From Cladorhizidae sp. MBARI D1340-BT2 (Eukaryota; Porifera; Demospongiae; Poecilosclerida; Cladorhizidae), in NCBI GenBank assembly GCA_028752905.1, contig JAQNBH010000003.1, positions 5,388,204 to 5,452,203 on the forward strand: 64,000 bases of DNA, in the 5' to 3' direction. The notes under the pieces are model-generated. The model made no database searches, was not told the origin of the DNA, and saw only the letters and a list, made by a program, of their open reading frames with translations. Positions 54,420 to 64,000 of this stretch are shown here, piece by piece; position 1 is the stretch's first letter, and the number at the start of each line of letters is the position of its first letter. The position numbers and the translations under genes were made by a program.

Positions 54420-57400
54420 ATGGCAATGCGTCAGAAAAAAGGCGCCAAAAGGACAGACTCAGCCAGAACTCGAAGCGGCCGACGATCAGAGTCCCCTAAG
54501 GAGGAGGATAGACACGGGAATGTCTCAGAAGTGGACGAGCCCAACGAAGAAAGCGAAGAAGAAACCGAGATAACAATGCCACAAGGAGATATGTCAACTC
54601 AGGACATGATGAAGTGGATGATGCTAGAAAATGCAAGAAGAGACAAGGCCAATGCTAAACGTGACCAAGTCATGGCAAGATGTTTACAGAAGCTTGGAGC
54701 ACAAGCTTCAGTCAGGAAGCCTCCCAAGCTAGCTAAGTGGACAGATGGAGAAGACCCTGAAAGATTCTTCTTGTTGTTTGAATCTGTTATGGAGGACCAC
54801 AACGTAGAGGAAGCAAACTGGATGAAAGAACTGAAGCCTTCACTTTCTGGCAGACTGCTAGTGGAGTGGGAGGCAATGTCGAAACACGACAGAAAAGACT
54901 ACAACAAATACTACAAGAGAGTAATGAGTAGAATTGGAATCAACAACACCCAGAAAAGAACAGACTGGTGGGGATTGACACCTCAGGAAGGCGAAAACCT
55001 CGGAAGCTGGAATCAAAGGGCAGTGGAAGTGTCTGAAAGGTACTTTAGAGACTTTGACACGATAGACGAATTGATTGATCAGCTGACCTTGGAATCCTTC
55101 CTCAGTGGACTACCTGGAGCTGCTGCTACCTGGGTTAGAGACCACTGTGATGACCCTATTACAGCCAATGAAGAGGCCCTACGATTCTACTGTGAGAGAG
55201 GATGGGATCCTTCATTGAAGGCCAAGAGACGAAAGGTAGATGACGACAAGAGAAGGGCAGGAAGCCGAATGGACAGCAGACAACACAGTCTGACTTCCTC
55301 CAAGTACCCTGAGTCGTCTAAGCCTAAGGAGAGAGAGGAGTTCAAAGACAAGGATGGGAAGATAAAACCAGAGTACTTCTCGGACAAGGGGCCCATGTGT
55401 TTCAAATGCAGAGGTTGGGGCCACAAAAGTAGAGACTGCACCAAAAAGGTCAATGCCATAATGAGACAGAGAGATGAACAGCTGTGTACGTTGAACCAAC
55501 ATTGGAACATCATGGAAGGCCACATCGGAAACAATGAGTGTCATGTGGAGATTGACTCGTCAGCCGACACTACCATAATAGCAAAGGACTTGGTACCTTC
55601 AGCCAGCTACACAGGTAGAGAGATTATGATAGAGGGGGTGACGGGAGAGACTGTTAAAGCCCCAGTGGCTAGAGTGATGTTACGGCTTGGAGAACGGAAG
55701 TTCTGGGTGGAGGCTGCTGTGTTGGAAGCTACCAGCAAGGACGTACTTCTGGGCAGAGACAACAGCCTACACTTTGATCTCATGGCTGAGGCTGTTGACG
55801 CAGAGAGACGAGAGCGAGCAGAAGTCAATACAGTCATGACCAGGTCGATGACTATCAAAGAACTGGAGGAGGAGGAAGCTGATAGAGAAACTGAAGTGTT
55901 GATGAACCTAGACTACGACTTTGTGAAGGAGAAAGCACCTAGGAAAACGATGACAAAGAAAGAGAAGCGTCACCAAGGAATACTGGCCTTTGCAGAGAGT
56001 GTCAAGGAGCTACCAGATGAAGTTGCACCCAACCGAGAGCAGTTGATAGACGAACAACAGCAGGACAACACGCTTACAGAAGCTTGGGAAGAGGCAGGAC
56101 CAGGTAGCAGGTACAGAGTCCTAGATGACATGCTTTACCACATCAGCAAAGGAGAGGGGGAGAAGGAATTAGAGCAAGTTGTTGTGCCAAATGGACGAAG
56201 GAAGAGGATCCTCAGCCTGGCACACAGTTCTCCACTGGCAGGACACCTTGGCAGACGAAAAACAACCCAAAAGATCTTACGTAGATTCTACTGGCCAAAC
56301 ATCAACAGAGACGTGAAGGGCTGGTTGGAACATTGCAGTGAATGCCAGAAGGTTAATGCAGTCAGGAAGAACAAGGCACCACTGACAATCATGCCAGTCT
56401 TTGACACTCCATTCGAAAGGATCGCTGTGGATGTTGTTGGACCTCTAAGCTTAACGGCAAGGAAGAACTCGTACTTATTGACAACCATGGACTGTTCAAG
56501 TAGATACCCTGAAGCGGTACCAATGAGACGGGCTGATGCAGAAACGACGGCAGACGCACTGATGCATTTCATGTGTAGGTTTGGCTTCCCCAAGGAAATA
56601 CTTACAGACAGAGGAAGCAATTTCACATCGAAGTTGATAGAGTCAGTCTTAGAACTACTGCAGATAAAACATGTCAAGAGTTCTCCATACCACCCACAAA
56701 CTAACGGGATGTTGGAACGATGGCATGCAACAGTTAAGGCCATGATGAGAAAGACAGGCAAGGGCAAAAAGGAATGGGACCTCATGATTCCAGTGCTCTT
56801 GTTTGCATGTCGGGAAGCGATTCACGAATCAACTGGATTTGCGCCCTTTGACTTGGTCTTTGGGAGACATGTGAGGGGACCACTGGACGTAATACGAGAG
56901 CAGTGGGAAGGAAAAGAGAAACTCCCTGTGTCAGTAGCCGAGTATGTCAATGACCTGCACCAGAAGATGGCTGAGATGGCTGAGATTGCAGCTGGAAAGG
57001 ATAGACAGTCGAAGGAGGAGACCAAACGATTCCACGACAGAAAGGCAAGGCCAAGAGTGATGGAAGTGGGAGACTCGGTACTGGTCTTGGCTCCAGAACG
57101 ACACAACAAGTTGGACGCATCATACCAAGGACCATATCAGATCCTGGAGAAGATCACACCAGTGACATACCTCGTAGACCTACCAGGAAGGCAAGGTAGA
57201 GGACAGCAACTACACATCAACATGCTAAAAAAGTGGCAGACCCCAACGGCCTCGGTGATGGCAATCTCAGTGGTAGCTGATGCCTCACAGCTCAGTGACG
57301 AAGAAGATGATGAGATTCTGACATGGGACATAGATGGTCCAGACAGACCAAAGCTGATGGAAGATCTAACTGAAGAACAGAAGCAACAGATGGAATCAGT

Positions 57401-58805
57401 CGTCGACAAGAGAAGCAGAGCATTTGTACCTGTACCAGGAAAGACGACATTGGCAGAACATGCTATCAGGCTGACAGAGTCTGTACCAATGAGGTTACCA
57501 ATGTATCGAGTGCCAGCAGCTTTGCAGGAGGCTGTAAGATCAGAACTAGCTACTATGCTGGAACAAGGCATCATTGAGCCGTCACGAAGTCCCTGGACAT
57601 CACCATTAGTCACTGTCAGAAAGAAAGAAGGGAAAGTGCGCTTGTGTGGAGACTACAGGAGACTTAACTTAATTACATTGCCAGATCCCTATGTCATGCC
57701 TCGGACGGAGGAACTGATTGATCGAATAGGAAAGGCTCAGTTCATTTCAGTCTTTGATATGAGAAAAGGATTCTATCAGGTGCCGATGAGAGAAGAAGAT
57801 AAAGAGAAGACCGCATTTATGTCGCTTATGGGTAAATTCCATTTTAACAGGATGCCCTTTGGATTACGTGGAGCGCCGGCTACATTTCAACGTTTGATGG
57901 ATACTCTCCTGACAGGAACACACCAGTATGCAGCAGCCTACATGGATGACCTGGTTGTCTATTCCGAGACATGGGAACATCACCTCCTTCACGTTGACGA
58001 GATACTGGCTAGAGTTGAAGATGCAGGATTGACGTTGAGAGCTGAGAAATGTAGTATTGGAGCAGCAAAATGCATCTTCCTTGGTCATGAAGTAGGCCAA
58101 GGTCAGATAGCACCTGTACAGGCTAAGATAGAAGCAGTGCAACGGTTTAGCAGACCATTGACAAAAAAGGATGTACGATCCTTTCTAGGCTTGACCGGAT
58201 ATTACCGGAAATTTATCCGGGACTATGCCACTAAAGCACTGGCACTGACAGACACATTAAAGAACAGCCAACCAGATAAGATTCTGTGGACGAAAGACAC
58301 TGAAAAGGCATTTACAGACTTGCAGGAGGCCATCACGAACCAACCAGTTCTGAAGACACCAGATTTGACGAAAGAATTTGTGTTGCAGACTGACGCCTCG
58401 GGAAGAGGAATAGGTGCAGTCCTGACACAATCTTTTGAGGAAGGGGAGAGGCCGGTAGCGTTCTTTTCAAAGAAGTTGCTGCCGGCACAAACTCGTTACA
58501 CAGCAACTGAAAAGGAAGGACTAGCTGTCATCAAGGCGATACAGCATTTTGAATTTTACCTCTATGGGAGGCCCTTTCGTGTGCAAACTGATCATGCAGC
58601 CCTCAAGAAGCTAAAAACAATGACCAACACAAATGGAAGATTGGTTAGATGGTCAATGCTCCTTCAGAGTTATGATTTCACGGTGGAACACAAACCTGGA
58701 GTGGAAAACTCTAATGCCGACGGGCTGTCACGACAAGCTGAGGACGGTTCAGTGCTTTCGAGAGAGGGAAGATGTCAGGAATGGAAATCAAAGTCCCACT
58801 CCTGA
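54420..58805 (+). CDS. gag-pol: Element C Gag-Pol, integrase upstream of RT
   Basis: The frame starts at ATG 54420 (MAMRQKKGAKRTD) and ends inside the 3' LTR, 1461 codons without interruption. Gag is followed by one CCHC knuckle (CFKCRGWGHKSRDC). A protease-like segment reads IDSSADTTI, with Asp-Ser-Ser where Asp-Thr/Ser-Gly is usual. Integrase follows with HSSPLAGH, CSECQ, VDVVGPL, LTDRGSNF and NGMLERWH, then a GPY-type tail (GPYQILEKI). Reverse transcriptase (AAYMDDLVVYS) and RNase H (LQTDASGRG) come last. The order PR-IN-RT-RH defines the Gmr1-like arrangement. The missing Gly in the protease site is noteworthy in an otherwise intact element. Confidence 0.95.
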   Translation: MAMRQKKGAKRTDSARTRSGRRSESPKEEDRHGNVSEVDEPNEESEEETEITMPQGDMSTQDMMKWMMLENARRDKANAKRDQVMARCLQKLGAQASVRKPPKLAKWTDGEDPERFFLLFESVMEDHNVEEANWMKELKPSLSGRLLVEWEAMSKHDRKDYNKYYKRVMSRIGINNTQKRTDWWGLTPQEGENLGSWNQRAVEVSERYFRDFDTIDELIDQLTLESFLSGLPGAAATWVRDHCDDPITANEEALRFYCERGWDPSLKAKRRKVDDDKRRAGSRMDSRQHSLTSSKYPESSKPKEREEFKDKDGKIKPEYFSDKGPMCFKCRGWGHKSRDCTKKVNAIMRQRDEQLCTLNQHWNIMEGHIGNNECHVEIDSSADTTIIAKDLVPSASYTGREIMIEGVTGETVKAPVARVMLRLGERKFWVEAAVLEATSKDVLLGRDNSLHFDLMAEAVDAERRERAEVNTVMTRSMTIKELEEEEADRETEVLMNLDYDFVKEKAPRKTMTKKEKRHQGILAFAESVKELPDEVAPNREQLIDEQQQDNTLTEAWEEAGPGSRYRVLDDMLYHISKGEGEKELEQVVVPNGRRKRILSLAHSSPLAGHLGRRKTTQKILRRFYWPNINRDVKGWLEHCSECQKVNAVRKNKAPLTIMPVFDTPFERIAVDVVGPLSLTARKNSYLLTTMDCSSRYPEAVPMRRADAETTADALMHFMCRFGFPKEILTDRGSNFTSKLIESVLELLQIKHVKSSPYHPQTNGMLERWHATVKAMMRKTGKGKKEWDLMIPVLLFACREAIHESTGFAPFDLVFGRHVRGPLDVIREQWEGKEKLPVSVAEYVNDLHQKMAEMAEIAAGKDRQSKEETKRFHDRKARPRVMEVGDSVLVLAPERHNKLDASYQGPYQILEKITPVTYLVDLPGRQGRGQQLHINMLKKWQTPTASVMAISVVADASQLSDEEDDEILTWDIDGPDRPKLMEDLTEEQKQQMESVVDKRSRAFVPVPGKTTLAEHAIRLTESVPMRLPMYRVPAALQEAVRSELATMLEQGIIEPSRSPWTSPLVTVRKKEGKVRLCGDYRRLNLITLPDPYVMPRTEELIDRIGKAQFISVFDMRKGFYQVPMREEDKEKTAFMSLMGKFHFNRMPFGLRGAPATFQRLMDTLLTGTHQYAAAYMDDLVVYSETWEHHLLHVDEILARVEDAGLTLRAEKCSIGAAKCIFLGHEVGQGQIAPVQAKIEAVQRFSRPLTKKDVRSFLGLTGYYRKFIRDYATKALALTDTLKNSQPDKILWTKDTEKAFTDLQEAITNQPVLKTPDLTKEFVLQTDASGRGIGAVLTQSFEEGERPVAFFSKKLLPAQTRYTATEKEGLAVIKAIQHFEFYLYGRPFRVQTDHAALKKLKTMTNTNGRLVRWSMLLQSYDFTVEHKPGVENSNADGLSRQAEDGSVLSREGRCQEWKSKSHS
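58758..58772 (+). other. Polypurine tract of element C
   Basis: cgagagagggaaga lies directly before the 3' LTR, inside the end of the coding frame. Confidence 0.75.
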
Positions 58806-59078
58806 TGAGCTCGGTCCTGACTGTTACAAGACTTGAACTTGAACAATATGTATAGTACATTGGTGTTGATTGGATGTTAATTAGTTGTGTATTGACTGAT
58901 TGCCACTGGCCTATAAAATGAAGGCGTGGCCAGTCAAAGTTAAGTTGAGTTAGGTCGATTTGAATTTGTATGTGCTCTGATAAGAGAGTTTAATAAAGTT
59001 ATATAAACACAGTTGTCTAGCTTAGCCTATGCCTAGCTAGGATAGCTAGACCCACGAAGACCAAGGGAGAGCACGACA
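58773..59078 (+). repeat. 3' LTR of element C
   Basis: I found no difference from the 5' LTR over 306 bases. The last codons of the polyprotein extend into it. Confidence 0.95.
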
Positions 59079-59083
59079 ACATA

Positions 59084-59850
59084 ACTATTCACAAAACAAC
59101 TATTCACAAAACAAGGGAGCATAATTATTCACAAAACAACTATTCACAAAACAAGGGAGCATAACTATTCACAAAACAAGGGAACATAACTATTCACAAA
59201 ACAAGGGAGCATTGCTATTCACAAAACAAGGGAGCATAACTATTCACAAAACAAGGGAGCATAACTATTCAAAAAACAAAGGAGCATAACTATTCACAAA
59301 ACAAGGGAGGATAACTATTCACAAAACAAGGGAGGATAACTGTTCACAAAACAAGGGAACATAACTATTCACAAAACAAGGGAGGATAACCATTCACAAA
59401 ACAAGGGAGCATAACTATTCACAAGACAAGGGAGGATAACTATTTACAAAACAAGGGAGGATAACTATTCATAAAACAAGGGAGGATAACTATTCGCAAA
59501 ACAAGGGAGCAGAACTATTCACAAAACAAGGGAGCATAACTATTCACAAAACAAGGGAGCATAACTATTCACAAAACAAGAAGCATAGCTATTCACAAAA
59601 CAAGGAGCATAGCTATTCACAAAACAAGGGAGCATAACTATTCACAAAACAAGGGAGCATAATTATTCACAAAACAAGAGAGCATAGCTATTCACAAAAC
59701 AAGGGAACATTAAAATTCACAAAATAAGGGAACATAACTATTCACAAAACAAGGGAGCATAACTAGTAAATAACAAGGGAACATAACTATTCACAAAACA
59801 AGGGAACATAACTATTCACAAAACAAGGGAACATAACTATTCACAATTAT
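59084..59850. repeat. 25 bp minisatellite in PRDM9-like intron, copy 2, right part
   Basis: About 30 further units after the LTR element. Together with the left part the array is about 2.2 kb, against 1.5 kb in copy 1. Confidence 0.98.
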
Positions 59851-59881
59851 GTCATGAACATGACTGCCTTACATAACTAAC

Positions 59882-60122
59882 CTTCATTGTCTACACGGAT
59901 ATCTATGCCCAGGTCCTTGGCAAATTTTTCCCCATACCAGATCAGGAGCTCTGACTCTGGGTGTATGGTTTTAATTGTGCGGTAATATATGCAGCCGTAG
60001 TACTGGTATGCTTGGACATTCTGCTCATCTTCATGCCGGGCACAGTTAACGAATCTCATCCAGTTAGAGTGGGAGGGGTATTGTCCGTCAATTAAAAATG
60101 AACTAACCCCATTAGCCCTAAC
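59882..60122 (-). CDS. PRDM9-like gene, second PR/SET exon, copy 2
   Basis: Same splice signals and 241 base length as copy 1. It reads VRANGVSSFLIDG, WMRFVNCAR and SELLIWYGEKFAKD. The catalytic-type Tyr and NCAR motif are kept. Differences from copy 1 are few (D to A, P to S, G to E, H to R, T to N). The frame is intact, so the 5.1 kb LTR insertion in the neighbouring intron is the main structural threat to expression. Confidence 0.9.
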
Positions 60123-60867
60123 CTATACAGGTGTTAATATCAACATAGTGACAATACTTGATTAAATACATATACATCCTACACCAGGAGCGTTGCGAGA
60201 TATTTCCGCTTTATATCTGTACTATTGTGAGACCTTTATCCACAAATGACAGTAACAATGTCAGTAGGTATGGGCCATTGGTTCCTTCAAATATTGCCTG
60301 AAAGCATTTCAAAGCGTCCTTACATCCACAAAACAGATCTGCTACATGGCATAGAATTGCAGATGTCTGGACTACACTGTATTATAAACTAGATCCCATG
60401 AATCCTTCCCAGGTGATGTGACGATACGGTGACATAAATCACGATTACTGTTGTTTCCCTAAGTTATGATGACGATAACTTCATAACATGAACATCAAGC
60501 AGTCAGACTTCATATGCAGTATTCACTCCAATAGAAGTAGCAGCTTTATTGAAACTACCATAGGCTGCAACTACACAGCCACACGAGTGTTACAAGTATA
60601 ATGCTTGTGCAGAAAGAAGAAGAACTTAAGGCGGTCCTATGGGTCAGATTTAGATTTTAATTTTTTTAATTTTTATTTATTTTTATCTCAGCCAACTATG
60701 CTTCAACATACTGGAAAGGTGGATTCCAAGTTACAGAAGATATGGATGCTCTATTGTGGACTTACAGTGGCTTTTGCACACACCATCCACCCGGGAAGGC
60801 GATCAAGAAGCCTACCTGAATTCAGGGGGGAAAATGGCATTTTTTCTTCTTAAATTTTTTTAAATTT
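60123..60867. other. Intron sequence of PRDM9-like gene, copy 2
   Basis: Counterpart of 13245-13989; no feature supported. Confidence 0.6.
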
Positions 60868-61440
60868 TTTTAGAGCTCCGTAGATTCTGTAAACTTCATG
60901 GTATGGACTTGATATATAGCTCAAAAGATAGGTCTCTTTATGTGCTCTATTTTGATGCTAAAATATGTTTCATAGGTATAACTATATAGGCAAGTTACTA
61001 GACTATAAAGCGGAGGGACCTCAAAAGCATGAATCGCCTCAACATCCGCCAAGATAACTCCAGATTGCTAAGTGCAAAAAGAATAAAAATGGTACGAGTG
61101 GCCAGAGGAAGCCCGGTTCTATGCAATCACCTTTTTGATTAGGCGTTAAAAATGTATTACCTGGTCAGACATGTGGTGGAAATTTAAGGTGTTGTAAAAA
61201 CAACGCCTTCAATTTTCCACCCAAGCGCTTTACCAGGTTATAAATTTTTAACGCCTAATCAAAAAGGTGATTGAATGCTCTAGGGCTTCCTCTAGACACT
61301 CCTACCAATTTCAATTTTTTGGCACTTAGCAATCTGGAGTTATTCTGGATGGGGACTTTGGGATGCAGGTTTTTGAGGTCCCTCCTCTTTAGGGTCTAGT
61401 AACTTGCCTATAGTTATCATATGCATTGCTATAACTTTTT
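60868..61440. mobile_element. Long palindromic foldback element, copy 2
   Basis: Counterpart of 13990-14545, with slightly better preserved arm pairing (ctttaccaggttataaattt retained). Confidence 0.8.
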
Positions 61441-62092
61441 TGGGTCAAAAACGTTGATTCCTTGCTTCCCGCCAACAATAACTCATTCCAATAAAAAAAA
61501 TTATGTCTAACATTTTATACCATTTTGTAGCTCTGTCTTTACTCTACCAATTGAATGATTTAAAAAAAATCATTGCCTCTTTTGTGAAGTTATTGATGAT
61601 CTAAGGTAAAATTTTACATTTGTACTCACCATTACTTTGTACTCACCATTACTAGTGGATTTTTTAAAAAAAGATTCTAAACCATTCAATTTGTAGCACT
61701 CTGCATGCTCTAGCCACTGAAGAAATTCCAAGCCAATACAAAATACTAGTAAGGGTGGGGAGTGGGCGGCATCTTCCTCAATGGTGCTTGCTTCTTCGAG
61801 TTACCTTGAAGGAGGACAAAAAGAAAGTATATGATATGCATATCATTTGAAAGCATGACAAGTGGGCTAGCAAAATTATGTTCATAGGAGTAGAAACCAA
61901 AAAGTTATGATCAGTTGTATTTTTTTTAAGTACCCCTATATAGCACCCCCTTAACTGCTGAAGCAAAGAGCAGCATTTGATTCAGCAGATCAGAGGCTTT
62001 TTGCACTCCGCAAACCTTATACCCACAGCACGTGTGTGGTACATGGTCATAACCTTGCTATGTATAAACACCATAGTCAGAGCTAGCTGGAA

Positions 62093-62335
62093 TCAGTTAT
62101 CGAGTTCCTGGTTGCTATTATTGTCAACGAGGAGTTCGTTCAGTTCAATCTCTTGTTCATCCTCCTCCTCCTCCAGGGAGACAAACAGATCTTCTCCATC
62201 ACTGTCACTCTCTTCCCAACAGCTGGTATTCGACAGACCAGCTAAAGATGCTACTCCATCATCCTTGAAGCAGTGAATCACTCCATCTTCCTTGAAGCAG
62301 TGAATCACTCCATCTTCAGATCTTTCCACCATCAC
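62093..62335 (-). other. Acidic open frame in PRDM9-like intron, copy 2
   Basis: Eighty codons: a doubled GVIHCFK(E/D)D segment, then SDSDGEDLFVSLEEEEDEQE, ending at TAA/TGA-type stops near 62093. It is open here but shifted in copy 1. It sits between PR/SET exons that join without it. It could be a nested gene, a poison exon or chance. Confidence 0.3.
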
Positions 62336-62607
62336 AGATATTTCTCAAGCAAAGATGCATTTCTTTATCAACTTGGCAATTTTTATAGTGTAGTGCAAGA
62401 GACATACTGACAACATATTGGTGCTAGCACATGGTTGATATAATCAACTAGGTGTGGTACAATTGGATTTTTTTATTTTTGAGAGCAACTTCTATTTATG
62501 CAGCGGCTTCTATTCCAGTGAATACAGTGCAAAGGTTAATCCAATACAATTGTATATAAACATTTTTCTCGACAAACTTTCAGTTGCCATAGGTAGTAAT
62601 CACGACT

Positions 62608-62735
62608 TTCTCAATAAATTTACTTACGCGATGTTTCAGCTAGATGATCTAGCTTTCATCAGGAATGAAGGCCAGAAGCATCTTGCACTTGGAGATATCG
62701 TGTGAGTAAATTTAGGTTGATTATTGAGAGTCTTG
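62608..62735. mobile_element. Small MITE with hammerhead-like core, copy 2
   Basis: Inverted ends ctcaataaatttacttacgcgat / cgtgtgagtaaatttagg…ttgag. The minus strand has CTGATGA, the GCTAGA/TCTAGC stem and GAAAC-ATCG. One base in the linker differs from copy 1. Confidence 0.45.
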
Positions 62736-62978
62736 GTATTTCTAGAAACATTGTTGTTACTGTATATCATAAATATTTCTGTTTCAATGAACAGCCATCG
62801 TTTGGCTATCAATATAATACAGCATCGAATAGTTTTCACTAAAGATATAAGTAAAATACAATCCATGAAGAAGTAGGTCATTGCATCATCACATGCACCC
62901 CTCAAGTGTCACCTTCATGCAATTTGGTGTGCGTTCTGCAATGTATATAAAGAGCTCTGGCTGATGCACACCACTCAC

Positions 62979-63259
62979 CTCCCATGCATAGGTCATGTCA
63001 TAAAAGTCTCCAACGTCCTCCCAGGCCACTTTCCTGCCTTCGTAAGGTCCAAACCGCACACCTTTTTTTAAGAAGGAGACGGCGAAGACACCTAGTCCTG
63101 CATCAGGCATTCCCGAGGGTCTGACAGTAAGTTGTGCTGGCACTGGTAGATCTGTGTAGGTTAGAGAGGACTGGTCATGGCCGGCTGAGGGGTCCAGTTC
63201 CGAGAGAGGACCGTGCAGAGGACAGTCTCCATAATACTTATTGTCACAGTCGTCACACA
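62979..63259 (-). CDS. PRDM9-like gene, zinc knuckle and first PR/SET exon, copy 2
   Basis: Knuckle CDDCDNKYYGDCPLHG with the PRDM9 spacing, then RPSGMPDAGLGVF, FGPYEGRKVAWEDVG and the donor GAG|GTGAGT. As in copy 1, the frame is open further upstream, here to an ATG at 63332. The sequence diverges immediately beyond that ATG (an inserted gtgtgtgtttcaaatcattt stretch), which favours an exon boundary inside or near this point. Confidence 0.88.
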
Positions 63260-63619
63260 CTGTAGGATAATTTTCAGAGAACATAGCCAGAGAGTAAAGG
63301 CAAGATTCAGAATATTGCAGAAGGTAGTCCATTCCATTGTGTGTGTTTCAAATCATTTGCAATGTTTCATAATAATAATAGGGTACCATATACAATATTG
63401 AACTTTGACCTTGATTGCACAATCAATGGAAGCCGTTTCAGCTGGGGGCATATCTATTCATGTGGATGAGAACCAGAGATTTGCTAGAGCTAGCTAAGCA
63501 TATATCCATCAGCTTCTAGAAAAGATAATAATCATTACCAGTTAAGTGACTATCGCTATGGCTATGTGACTACATGTAAGTATTTGGCTACTAGCTAATA
63601 ATTATTAGCCAGCTTAATT

Positions 63620-63862
63620 AAGCTACCACAGTCACTGAATGGTTATAGTTGCATCTGCCATCACAACCACTAGCTATATTAGCACAGCACAGTCACTGAA
63701 TGGTTCTAGTTGCATCTGCCACCACAACCACTTTAGCTACCACAGTCACTTAATGGTTCTAGTGGCATCTGCCACCACAACCACTAGCTATAATTTAGCA
63801 CAGATTTAGCTACCACAGTCAACTGAATGGTTGCATCTGCCACCACAACCACTAGCTAGCTA
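63620..63862. repeat. About 76 bp minisatellite, copy 2
   Basis: Three to four units of the array seen at 16560-17047 and 20087-20412, uninterrupted here. Confidence 0.9.
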
Positions 63863-63878
63863 AAGAACACTGACTTAC

Positions 63879-63958
63879 CATGCCTCCTGGCATTCTTTGC
63901 CTGCAGGGGAAGGCTCCTCTAGGAGCTTGTCTACAAACACCATAATGTTTACTGGAAC
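63879..63958 (-). CDS. Possible upstream exon of PRDM9-like gene, copy 2
   Basis: Counterpart of 20428-20508 with the same splice signals, but 80 bases in place of 81. The net one-base loss changes the phase delivered to the knuckle exon, so both copies cannot encode the same joined protein through this exon. Either it is non-coding, or this copy is shifted. Confidence 0.3.
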
Positions 63959-64000
63959 CTAAATAGCTGATGGTGCAGCATCACTAGATTCTAGCACCTT

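Larger units (their letters stand above)
53934..59078 (+). mobile_element. Ty3-type LTR retrotransposon C, Gmr1-like domain order
   Basis: Two 306 bp LTRs (53934-54239, 58773-59078) look identical by eye. A perfect 5 bp target duplication, acata, flanks the element (53929-53933 and 59079-59083). The primer site matches tRNA-Leu. A single frame encodes gag, protease, integrase, then reverse transcriptase and RNase H. Integrase before RT is the Ty1/copia-like order known in Ty3-type elements of the Gmr1 group. It is inserted in the minisatellite intron, opposite in orientation to the host gene, and is absent from copy 1. All parts needed for mobility appear intact. Confidence 0.95.
45777..64000. 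repeat. Large direct duplication, copy 2
   Basis: This partner of 1-20550 begins tttcaatggttgaactgacc and is still matching at the window end. The start-to-start distance is 45776 bases. Specific to this copy is the Gmr1-like element at 53934-59078. It lacks element A, the TTAA units and the 122 bp doubling. Confidence 0.95.

Overview
This is a window of animal nuclear genome, not a prokaryote. It has spliced gene fragments with canonical donors and acceptors, C2H2 zinc fingers next to a split PR/SET domain, three different Ty3-type LTR retrotransposons, hAT, pogo/Tigger, LINE and foldback debris, and very large amounts of minisatellite DNA. The domain repertoire and AT-rich, repeat-rich texture suit an early-branching marine invertebrate. 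A demosponge is my guess, but the sequence does not settle it.

The dominant structure is a direct large-scale duplication. Bases 1-20550 are repeated, highly similar, at 45777-64000, and both copies run off the window edge. Each copy carries the 3' exons of an ITFG2-like gene (plus strand) facing a PRDM9-like gene (minus strand: zinc knuckle, PR/SET domain, seven-finger C2H2 array). The copies differ mainly by insertions and repeat length. Copy 1 alone has a CsRn1-like LTR element inside a pogo/Tigger MITE and a 3 kb pair of TTAA-flanked elements. Copy 2 alone has a young Gmr1-like LTR element inside the minisatellite that fills the intron before the finger exon. Whether this is a true tandem duplication or two haplotypes assembled in series cannot be decided here.

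Layout: 1-8.2 kb ITFG2-like 3' end with nested Tigger and CsRn1-like elements; 10.6-21.3 kb PRDM9-like copy 1; 21.7-24.8 kb a MITE and unrecognised sequence; 24.8-31.6 kb hAT debris, a truncated BPHL-like hydrolase copy and a LINE fragment; 32-36 kb an intact Ty3 element inserted in a hAT/DUF4371 relic; 36.3-41.8 kb simple repeats and the second BPHL-like copy; 42-45 kb hAT-like debris, microsatellites and an ITFG2-like exon; 45.8-64 kb the second ITFG2-like/PRDM9-like unit.

The most notable points are the PRDM9-architecture gene in duplicate, with one copy losing a zinc ligand in one finger. A minisatellite-filled intron abuts its finger exon. One Ty3 element has integrase before reverse transcriptase. 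One has an inverted repeat that could allow tRNA-free self-priming. One has two -1 slippery heptamers joining gag, protease and pol. The hydrolase family has Cys in place of the expected Ser nucleophile.
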